Shown here: positions 1 through 5,839 of the stretch, in pieces
Numbering within the stretch: position 1 is the stretch's first letter
Layout of the letters: the number at the start of each line of letters is the position of its first letter
Source of the DNA: Candidatus Acetothermia bacterium
GTDB taxonomy: Bacteria; Bipolaricaulota; Bipolaricaulia; RBG-16-55-9; JANLFV01
Assembly: GCA_028275195.1 (NCBI GenBank)
Contig: JAPWVC010000001.1
Span: 1 to 33,917 of the forward strand
Length of the DNA: 33,917 nt
Direction: 5' to 3'
Position numbers and translations under genes: made by a program
Notes under the pieces: model-generated
What the model saw: only the letters and a program-made list of their open reading frames with translations
Databases searched by the model: none
What the model was told of the DNA's origin: nothing

Positions 1-510
1 CTTATGCTCTGCGCCGTGGTATTCCAAGACCCTGCGGATGTCTTTGAGCAGGGTGATTCCCCAGAGATAGATCAGGAAGACGGCGAGCCGGATCAGCCCC
101 TCGAGGAAGGCGAAGAGGAGCCCGCTCGAGCGGCTAGCGAAGAGGTTCGTGAGCCACAAGGGGAGGATGAAGAAGCCCCCGATGGCGATCCCCAAGGCCA
201 AGATGAGCGTGATGGTGAACTCTAGTGGGCCGAACCGCTCCTCCTGCTCCTCCAGGGCGAGGTTGGCCGAGAGGTTGAGGGCCTTGATCCCCAAGACCAG
301 GATCTCGAAGAGGTTGTAGACCCCGCGGAGGAAGGGGATCTTAGAGAGCCCTCTCCAGGCCTGGAACGGCTTGATCTCCCGGATCACGATCTCTCCGCTC
401 CCAGGCCGGCGGACGGCGACCACGACCTGCTCGCCGTTCCGCATCATCACCCCTTCGATCACTGCCTGGCCGCCCAGGTTCGGCCGCTTGGATTCGGCTG
501 GCGGGGTCAA
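1..510 (-). CDS. DUF1385 (YqhQ-like) membrane protein, N-terminal part
   Basis: Translating the minus strand from the TTG at 510 gives 170 residues open to the window edge. The N-terminal GGQAVIEGVMMR block and the YHGAEHK block at the edge are the hallmarks of DUF1385/YqhQ, a multi-pass membrane family of poorly known function. At least two hydrophobic segments lie at about residues 95-150 (TITLILALGIAIGGFFIL and the LAVFLIYLW stretch). The TTG start is chosen because AGGAG lies 5 nt upstream and overlaps the rpmE stop codon, so translation is probably coupled to L31. YqhQ-like genes often lie near rpmE and prfA in other bacteria, which fits. The C-terminal part is missing only because the window ends. 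Confidence 0.85.
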   Translation of the reverse strand, partial: MTPPAESKRPNLGGQAVIEGVMMRNGEQVVVAVRRPGSGEIVIREIKPFQAWRGLSKIPFLRGVYNLFEILVLGIKALNLSANLALEEQEERFGPLEFTITLILALGIAIGGFFILPLWLTNLFASRSSGLLFAFLEGLIRLAVFLIYLWGITLLKDIRRVLEYHGAEHK

Positions 511-519
511 GGCTGCTCC

Positions 520-771
520 TTACTTCTTGCCCTTGCCCTTCTCTTTCTCTTTACCTTGGCCCTTGGCTTGGTCCTGGTTCTGGTATCTCCGGCGGAACTG
601 CTCGACTCGCCCTTCAGTGTCGACGAACCGCTCCTCACCGGTGAAGAAGGGGTGGCACTTGGAGCAGATGTCGACCCGCAGGTTCTCCCGCGTGGAGAGG
701 GTCTCCCACTCCGCCCCACAGGAGCAGCGGATCACCACACGCTTCAGCTCTGGATGGATCCCCGGCTTCAT
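520..771 (-). CDS. rpmE: 50S ribosomal protein L31 (zinc-binding form)
   Basis: This 83-residue protein of the large ribosomal subunit is recognised by its MKPGIHPELK start and the pattern RCSCG (C16, C18) plus DICSKCHPFFTG (C36, C39). All four zinc ligands are present, so it is the zinc-containing form rather than the Cys-free paralogue. After about residue 65 there is a lysine/glutamine/glycine tail (KGQGKEKEKGKGKK), longer and more basic than in many L31 proteins and probably disordered. The gene follows rpsI after 22 bp and has its own GGGAGGAG ribosome site 9 nt before ATG. The next gene (DUF1385) starts 9 bp beyond the stop. Function in ribosome assembly is family knowledge; nothing here looks degraded. 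Confidence 0.96.
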   Translation of the reverse strand: MKPGIHPELKRVVIRCSCGAEWETLSTRENLRVDICSKCHPFFTGEERFVDTEGRVEQFRRRYQNQDQAKGQGKEKEKGKGKK

Positions 772-793
772 CTTTAATCACTCCTCCCGCGCT

Positions 794-1246
794 CTACCGC
801 TTGGAGTATTGCTCCTCGCGGCGGGCCTTATGGAGGCCATACTTCTTCCGCTCGACCATCCTCGGGTCGCGGGTCAGAAGCCCTTGAGCCCGGAGGATCG
901 GGCGGAAGCCCTCATCGACCCCCAGGAGGGCCCTTGCGATCCCCAGCCGGAGGGCCTCCATCTGGCCGGTCACGCCCCCGCCATCGAGATGGGCCTTCAC
1001 ATCAAACTTGCCTAGTGTCCCCGTCACCTCGAACGGCTTGAGGACGATCCGCTGGAGCCGCTCCTTGACATAAGGCTCGGCGGAGAAATACTTCTCCGCG
1101 GGGAGGCCATTGACGATGATCTCGCCCTTCCCCTTCTTCAGGTAAACCCGGGCCACGGCCTCCTTCCTCCGCCCGACGGCGTGGATCTGGCCGTCGACCT
1201 TCTTGGGGAGCCGCGGCCTTACCTCAACTGTTGTCGCTTCGGCCAT
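794..1246 (-). CDS. rpsI: 30S ribosomal protein S9
   Basis: S9 is a 150-residue small-subunit protein whose C-terminal tail reaches the P-site tRNA. Diagnostic features are AVGRRKEAVARVYL at about residues 23-36, GGGVTGQ at about 89-95, the RDPRMVERKKYG stretch and the terminal KARREEQYSKR with the conserved SKR end. The start is supported by GGAGG 5-6 nt upstream of ATG. In most bacteria rplM (L13) lies immediately upstream; here the upstream gene is ahcY instead and L13 is absent from the window. A good promoter overlaps the 3' end of ahcY, so rpsI-rpmE-yqhQ can be transcribed separately from the metabolic genes. Confidence 0.97.
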   Translation of the reverse strand: MAEATTVEVRPRLPKKVDGQIHAVGRRKEAVARVYLKKGKGEIIVNGLPAEKYFSAEPYVKERLQRIVLKPFEVTGTLGKFDVKAHLDGGGVTGQMEALRLGIARALLGVDEGFRPILRAQGLLTRDPRMVERKKYGLHKARREEQYSKR

Positions 1247-1275
1247 CGCTTACCTCCGAAAGGATTGCAGTCCCT

Positions 1276-1304
1276 AATATACCGAAATCACTCCCAGCTT
1301 TCAA
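1276..1304 (-). promoter_or_regulatory. predicted sigma-70 promoter of rpsI
   Basis: On the minus strand TTGAAA (1299-1304) is followed after exactly 17 bp by TATATT (1276-1281). The -35 lies inside the last codons of ahcY, while the -10 is just past its stop. The predicted start near 1269 leaves a leader of about 20 nt containing the GGAGG site of rpsI. This explains how a ribosomal protein gene can be expressed independently of ahcY. Confidence 0.75.
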
Positions 1305-2532
1305 TGTAGCGCCGCTGGGCCTCGCTGAGAGAGTCGATCTCCAGGCCCATCGCCTCCAGGGCCATCTCCGCGACAAGGCGGTCGACCTCCTCTGGGACGG
1401 GGTAGAGCCGGGGCGCGAGCCCCTCATGATGCTGCGAGAGATACTCGGCCGTGAGGGCCTGTAGGGCGAAGGAGAGGTCCATGATCTCGACCGGATGGCC
1501 GTCGGCCGCGGCGAGGTTCACCAGCCTCCCCTGGGCCAGGAGGTAGAGCCTCCGGCCGTCGGCCAGCTCGAACTCCTCGACATTCGGGCGGACCTCCCTC
1601 CGAGAGATCGCCAGCCTCGCTAAGGCCGGGAGGCTGATCTCGACATCGAAGTGGCCGGCATTGGCGAGGATCGCCCCGTCCTTCACGAGCTTCAGGCTCT
1701 CCTCGTCGATGACATCGATGCACCCCGTGGCGGTGATGAAGATCTCTCCGACCTTCGCGGCTTCCCTCATCGGCATGACCCGAAAGCCCTCCATCGCCGC
1801 CTCGAGGGCGGGGATGGGATCGACTTCGGTGACGATCACATTCGCCCCCAGGCCCCGCGCGCGCAGGGCGATCCCCTTCCCGCACCAGCCGTAGCCGGCC
1901 ACGACCACGGTCTTCCCCGCGACCGAGAGGTTCGTGGTCCGGATGATCCCGTCCCAGACCGACTGGCCGGTCCCATAGCGGTTGTCGAAGAGCCTCTTCA
2001 TCTTGGCATCGTTGACCGCGAACATCGGGAAGCGGAGCTTCCCGGCCCGCTCTAACGCCCGGAGCCGCTGGACCCCGGTGGTCGTCTCCTCGCAGCCCCC
2101 GAGCGGCCTCAGCTCCTGCCGGCTCGTATGGAGGAGCCTCACGAGGTCCCCGCCGTCGTCGATGATCAAGTCCGGCCTCGAGTCCAGGACGAGGTTGAGG
2201 TGCCGCTCATACTCCTCCATGGAGACACCGTGCTTGGCGAAGACCGCGATCCCCGCCTCGGCTAAGGCCGCGGCCACATCGTCTTGGGTCGAGAGGGGAT
2301 TGCTCCCGGTGAGGGCCACCTCGGCCCCGCCGGCCTGGAAGGCCCGGGCCAGACAGGCCGTCTTGGCCTCGAGGTGGATGCTGATCCCGACCCTAAGCCC
2401 GGAGAAGGGGCGCTCGCGCTCGAACCGCTCCTTGATCTTGTTGAGCAGAGGCATATGGGCCTCGGCCCACTCGAGCTTCATCCTTCCGCGCGGGGCGAGC
2501 CGGGGGTCCCGGACCTCAGAAGTATGCCTCAT
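1288..2532 (-). CDS. ahcY: adenosylhomocysteinase (short thermophile/archaeal type)
   Basis: This 414-residue NAD-dependent enzyme hydrolyses S-adenosylhomocysteine to adenosine and homocysteine, clearing the product of SAM-dependent methylation. Visible signatures are HLEAKTA (53-59), GSNPLSTQDD (76-85), DDGGD (125-129), EETTTG (148-153), the catalytic Lys/Asp/Asn in the NDAKMKRLFDN stretch (K179, D183, N184) and the NAD fold GYGWCGKG (213-220). It ends in YIESWE and lacks the Lys-Tyr tail that completes the neighbouring NAD site in the 430-470 residue forms, as in short enzymes of thermophiles and archaea. One archaeal relative acts on S-inosylhomocysteine, so that substrate cannot be excluded. 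The start overlaps the upstream dehydrogenase stop (ATGA), so the two are translationally coupled. Confidence 0.93.
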   Translation of the reverse strand: MRHTSEVRDPRLAPRGRMKLEWAEAHMPLLNKIKERFERERPFSGLRVGISIHLEAKTACLARAFQAGGAEVALTGSNPLSTQDDVAAALAEAGIAVFAKHGVSMEEYERHLNLVLDSRPDLIIDDGGDLVRLLHTSRQELRPLGGCEETTTGVQRLRALERAGKLRFPMFAVNDAKMKRLFDNRYGTGQSVWDGIIRTTNLSVAGKTVVVAGYGWCGKGIALRARGLGANVIVTEVDPIPALEAAMEGFRVMPMREAAKVGEIFITATGCIDVIDEESLKLVKDGAILANAGHFDVEISLPALARLAISRREVRPNVEEFELADGRRLYLLAQGRLVNLAAADGHPVEIMDLSFALQALTAEYLSQHHEGLAPRLYPVPEEVDRLVAEMALEAMGLEIDSLSEAQRRYIESWE

Positions 2533-3716
2533 GTTCTGATCATCTCCTGCTTTCGCTCTCGGAGGCCCATCTTCTTGGCGATCACCTCATACATCACTTC
2601 CGTGGCCCCGGCCCCGATCTTCCATAGCCGGATGTCACGGTAGAGCCGGGCGATATCGTATTCCTCCATGTAGCCATAGCCGCCGTGGAGTTGCAAGCAC
2701 TCATCGGCCACCTCGCAAGCCACATCGGCGCAGAAGGCCTTGCACATCGAGACGACCGCGGTGGCATCCAGGCCCTCATCGATCGTCCGGGTCGCGGCAT
2801 AGGTGAGCTGCCTGGCCGCCTCGAGCTTGGTCTGGAGTTTGGCCAGCTTGTGGCGGGTCACCTGGAAGTCAGCGAGCCTCTGGCCGAAGAGCTCCCGCTC
2901 CTGGGCATACTGGATGGCGTCCTCGATCGCCTGCTGGGCATGGCCGACCATCGCCACGGAGGAGACGAGCCGCTCGATCTGGAGGCCGCTCATCACCTGG
3001 TAGAAGCCGCGGTTCTCCTCCCCGATCAGGTTCTCTATGGGCACAGGGCAGTCCTCGAAGGTCAATTCCCCGGTGTCCGAGCCGTGCATCCCCAACTTCT
3101 TCGGCATCCGCCGGACGGTGAACCCTGGAGCCCCCTTCTCGACCAATAGCAACGACATCCCGCGGTGGCCGAGCTCCGGGGCGGTCTTGACCAGGACGAA
3201 GAAGAGGTCGGCATTGAGGGCGTTGGTGATGAAGACCTTGCTCCCGTTCACAATATAGTGGTCCCCTTCCCGCCGCGCGGTCGTGCTGATCCCGGCCAGA
3301 TCGCTCCCCGCACCGGGCTCAGTGAGCGCGATGGCGCAGATCCTCTCCCCGGAGATGATCCCCGGGAGCCAGCGCCGCTTCTGCTCCTCGGTCCCCCAGC
3401 GGGCAAGATATGGTGAGGACATGTCGGTGTGGACGAGGACCCCCATCACTAGGCCCCGGGAGCGGCACCGCGCGAGCTCCTCGACGAAGGCGACCGTCGT
3501 CTTCATATCGGCCCCGGTCCCGCCATACTCCTCGGGGAACCTGATCCCCAAGAGGCCGAGCTCTCCGAGCCGTTTGAAGACCTCTCGGGGGATGAGCCCA
3601 GCCTCCTCCCACTCTTCAACATGGGGGTTCAGCTCCTCTTCCACGAACTGACGGACCATCCTCTTGAGGATCCGGTGCTCCTCGGAGAAGAAGGAATAAA
3701 TTGGATACATCTCCAA
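2529..3716 (-). CDS. acyl-CoA dehydrogenase, LCAD/isovaleryl-type active site
   Basis: A soluble FAD flavoprotein of 393-395 residues that introduces a trans-2 double bond into acyl-CoA and passes electrons to ETF. Family blocks seen are EEYGGTGAD (62-70), ALTEPGAGSD (130-139), GSKVFITNA (158-166) and LHGGYGYMEEY. The catalytic base is probably Glu248 in SGLQIERL, the position used by isovaleryl-CoA and long-chain dehydrogenases. The position that supplies Glu in short- and medium-chain enzymes reads IGAGATE here, without Glu. Exact chain-length preference cannot be read from this. Start: a TTG at 3716 is best spaced from GGAGGTGA; an ATG at 3710 is the alternative. No ETF genes are nearby. 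Confidence 0.9.
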   Translation of the reverse strand: MEMYPIYSFFSEEHRILKRMVRQFVEEELNPHVEEWEEAGLIPREVFKRLGELGLLGIRFPEEYGGTGADMKTTVAFVEELARCRSRGLVMGVLVHTDMSSPYLARWGTEEQKRRWLPGIISGERICAIALTEPGAGSDLAGISTTARREGDHYIVNGSKVFITNALNADLFFVLVKTAPELGHRGMSLLLVEKGAPGFTVRRMPKKLGMHGSDTGELTFEDCPVPIENLIGEENRGFYQVMSGLQIERLVSSVAMVGHAQQAIEDAIQYAQERELFGQRLADFQVTRHKLAKLQTKLEAARQLTYAATRTIDEGLDATAVVSMCKAFCADVACEVADECLQLHGGYGYMEEYDIARLYRDIRLWKIGAGATEVMYEVIAKKMGLRERKQEMIRT

Positions 3717-3760
3717 ATCGGCTCACCTCCGGCCAGACTCCAGGCTATCCAAGCTGTCAT

Positions 3761-3790
3761 AGCTTAGCACTTCCGGCCCTGGTGGCGCAA
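3761..3790 (-). promoter_or_regulatory. possible promoter of the acyl-CoA dehydrogenase-ahcY operon
   Basis: On the minus strand TTGCGC (3785-3790) is followed after 18 bp by TAAGCT (3761-3766), with a TG one base before the -10 (extended -10 form). It is the best candidate in the 125-bp divergent region shared with folP. The -35 match is moderate. Confidence 0.45.
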
Positions 3791-3806
3791 TCGGATCGGA
3801 TCGCCG

Positions 3807-3835
3807 TTGCTGAGAGTTTAAGGTTGTGATATGAT
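3807..3835 (+). promoter_or_regulatory. predicted promoter of folP giving a leaderless mRNA
   Basis: TTGCTG (3807-3812) and TATGAT (3830-3835) are separated by 17 bp. Only 6 nt lie between the -10 and the ATG of folP, so a start 7 nt after the -10 would be the A of the start codon. No Shine-Dalgarno precedes the ATG at a usable distance. Confidence 0.75.
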
Positions 3836-3841
3836 CGAGCG

Positions 3842-4693
3842 ATGGACAGGCTCGGGCTCGCACCCACGCTCGCGGAGCTAGGACTAGGGGAGCGGACCCT
3901 GATCATGGGGGTCGTCAATGTCACGCCCGACTCCTTCTCCGACGGGGGGCTCTACGCCGATCCGGAGAGGGCGATCGCCCACGCCTTGGCCCTGGCTGAG
4001 GAGGGGGCGGACATCATCGACATCGGGGGCGAATCGACCCGCCCCGGGGCCGTCCCCGTCCCAGTGGAGGTGGAGCTCGAGCGCGTGATCCCCGTGATCA
4101 AGGGGCTCAGCAAGGAGGTGAAGGTCCCGATCTCCATCGACACCTACAAGGCCGCGGTGGCCGAGGCGGCCCTCGAGGCCGGTGCGGCCATGGTCAATGA
4201 CATCTCCGCCTTGAGGTTCGATCCGCGAATGAGCGAGGTCCTCCGCGGATGTGAGGCGCCCGTAGTCCTGATGCACATGCAAGGGGAGCCGAGGACGATG
4301 CAGGAGAACCCGAGATACGACGATGTCGTCGGGGAGATCGGGGCCTTCTTGCGGGAGAGGGTGGCCGCGGCGGTCGAGGCCGGGATCGCCCCGGAGCGGC
4401 TGATCCTGGACCCGGGGATCGGCTTCGGGAAGACGGTCGCCCATAACCTCGAGATCCTCCGGAGGCTGGACGAGCTGAAGGCCCTGGGGAGGCCGATCCT
4501 CATCGGGCCTTCGAGGAAGTCCTTTATCGGCCAACTGAGCGGGGCCCCGGTGGGCGAGCGGCTCCCGGGGACGATCGCCGCCGTCGTCCTAGGGATCGCC
4601 CGAGGGGCGGACATCGTCCGGGTCCACGATGTCCGGGCCGTCAAGCAGGCGGTCATTCTGGCGGACGCTATCATTCGAGGTGAGCGAAGATGA
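3842..4693 (+). CDS. folP: dihydropteroate synthase
   Basis: This 283-residue TIM-barrel enzyme condenses 6-hydroxymethyl-dihydropterin pyrophosphate with p-aminobenzoate to make dihydropteroate in the folate pathway. All signature loops are present: GVVNVTPDSFSDGG (23-36), DIGGESTRPG (60-69), SIDT (98-101), NDIS (119-122), HMQGEP (145-150), DPGIGFGKT (190-198), GPSRKSF (222-228) and RVHDV (260-264). Length is normal for the family. No folK, folB or folE lies nearby. It is the first gene of the plus-strand run, and its stop overlaps the ATG of the yceD-like gene. The ATG appears to sit at the transcription start, so initiation is probably leaderless. Confidence 0.97.
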   Translation: MDRLGLAPTLAELGLGERTLIMGVVNVTPDSFSDGGLYADPERAIAHALALAEEGADIIDIGGESTRPGAVPVPVEVELERVIPVIKGLSKEVKVPISIDTYKAAVAEAALEAGAAMVNDISALRFDPRMSEVLRGCEAPVVLMHMQGEPRTMQENPRYDDVVGEIGAFLRERVAAAVEAGIAPERLILDPGIGFGKTVAHNLEILRRLDELKALGRPILIGPSRKSFIGQLSGAPVGERLPGTIAAVVLGIARGADIVRVHDVRAVKQAVILADAIIRGERR

Positions 4694-5202
4694 ATCTTCC
4701 GATCAAGCAGCTCAAGAAGGAGCCGGGAATGGCCTTCCCCTTCTCCGGCCAGATCGAGCTCCCACCGATCGCACACGGAGGGACAGTGATGGCCCAAGGG
4801 AGTCGGGTCACCTTCCACGGCCGGGCGGTCTACCAGGGGGGGAAGGTCCATCTGACCCTGGCCCTCAAGGCGGAGGTGGAGCGGGAGTGCAGCCGCTGCT
4901 TAGCGCACTTCACCCAGACGGTCGAGAAGGAGGAAGAGATCACGCTGCGCGAGGAGCACGAGGTCCGGCTGGAGGACGATGACTTCACCTACCCCGATGA
5001 GGCTGAAGAGGTGGCCATCGAGCCCTACCTCCAGAGCCTGATCCTGAGCGCGCTCGGCCCCAAGCCGCTCTGTGCCCCGGACTGCCGTGGGCTCTGCCCC
5101 TCCTGCGGGGTAAACTTAAACGAGGAGGAGCACCACCCCGACTGCCCGGCCCTCCGGCCGGAGGTCGACCCGCGCCTGGCGCAGCTCTTGGATCTATTAT
5201 GA
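4690..5202 (+). CDS. YceD/DUF177 family protein with C-terminal zinc-ribbon cysteines
   Basis: A 170-residue DUF177 protein; in E. coli and plants the family is linked to 23S rRNA processing or accumulation. Key signs are ECSRCL (about residues 66-71), the acidic middle segment, and the C-terminal CAPDC, LCPSCG and HPDC cysteines that likely hold a metal. In most bacteria rpmF (L32) follows directly; here the next gene is ruvC and L32 is not encoded in the window. Its ATG overlaps the folP stop, so the two are coupled. The family assignment is firm; the rRNA role is inferred from relatives. Confidence 0.85.
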   Translation: MNLPIKQLKKEPGMAFPFSGQIELPPIAHGGTVMAQGSRVTFHGRAVYQGGKVHLTLALKAEVERECSRCLAHFTQTVEKEEEITLREEHEVRLEDDDFTYPDEAEEVAIEPYLQSLILSALGPKPLCAPDCRGLCPSCGVNLNEEEHHPDCPALRPEVDPRLAQLLDLL

Positions 5203-5254
5203 TGTGGCAGGAATGAAGGATGTGAGGCCGAGGAGGGAACGGCGGATCGAGAAC

Positions 5255-5300
5255 GAGAGGGAGAAGAAAAGGGAGAGGGAGAGGGAAAGGGAGAGAGAAG
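5255..5300 (+). repeat. uninterrupted 46-nt purine tract before ruvC
   Basis: Every base from 5255 to 5300 is A or G, arranged as imperfect GAGAGG/GGGAGA repeats. Read in the ruvC frame it encodes only alternating Glu, Arg and Lys. It is rich in Shine-Dalgarno-like sequence and lies 8 nt before the conserved RuvC start, so it may be an untranslated leader instead of coding sequence. Confidence 0.8.
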
Positions 5301-5308
5301 CCCGCCCG

Positions 5309-5839
5309 ATGAGGGTCTTGGGGGTCGATCCCGGGCTAGCGACCACGGGGTATGGGCTCGTCGAGGAGGCAGCCCGGGGGCGCGGCCGAAGCCGCGGCGG
5401 GGAACCCTTCAGGCTCGTCGAGGCTGGGGTGATCACCACTCCCGCGGGGGAGCCGCTCCCCATGCGCCTCTTGACGATCTATGAGGAGATGCGCGGGCTA
5501 GTGGAGGAGTTCTGCCCTGATGAGCTGGCGGTGGAGGAGCTCTACTTCGCCAAGAACACCAAGACCGCGATCTCCGTGGCCGAGGCGAGAGGGGTGATCC
5601 TCCTCGCCACGGTCGGGCTCCCTCTCAACAGTTACACCCCTCTCCAGGTGAAGCTCCAGCTCACCGGCTTCGGCCGGGCGACGAAACAGCAGATCCAGGC
5701 GATGGTGGCCCGGCTCCTCGGCCTGCGAGAGCCCCCCAAGCCGGACGATGCGGCCGATGCCCTGGCAATCGCGCTCTGCCACCTCTTGAGAGGGGATCAC
5801 CGAGGTGAGGCCCATGTTCGCATCCACTCCTCTTCCTGA
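5309..5839 (+). CDS. ruvC: Holliday junction endonuclease RuvC
   Basis: RuvC is the dimeric endonuclease that resolves Holliday junctions in recombinational repair. From the ATG at 5309 the protein is 176 residues and begins MRVLGVDPGLATTGYG with catalytic Asp7; the other acidic residues are Glu76 (AVEELYF) and Asp147/Asp150 in PDDAADALAIA. An upstream in-frame GTG at 5204 would add 35 residues made largely of Glu-Arg repeats, which no RuvC needs, so I take the later start. A 12-residue basic/glycine insertion (about residues 20-34) separates the first two strands. ruvA and ruvB are not in the window. polA begins inside its last 26 bp, implying coupled translation. Confidence 0.93.
   Translation: MRVLGVDPGLATTGYGLVEEAARGRGRSRGGEPFRLVEAGVITTPAGEPLPMRLLTIYEEMRGLVEEFCPDELAVEELYFAKNTKTAISVAEARGVILLATVGLPLNSYTPLQVKLQLTGFGRATKQQIQAMVARLLGLREPPKPDDAADALAIALCHLLRGDHRGEAHVRIHSSS

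Noticed and set aside
371..1015. Long plus-strand frame opposite rpsI/rpmE
   Set aside because: It is the complement of two certain ribosomal protein genes, has no ribosome site and its translation resembles no protein; high GC leaves antisense frames open.
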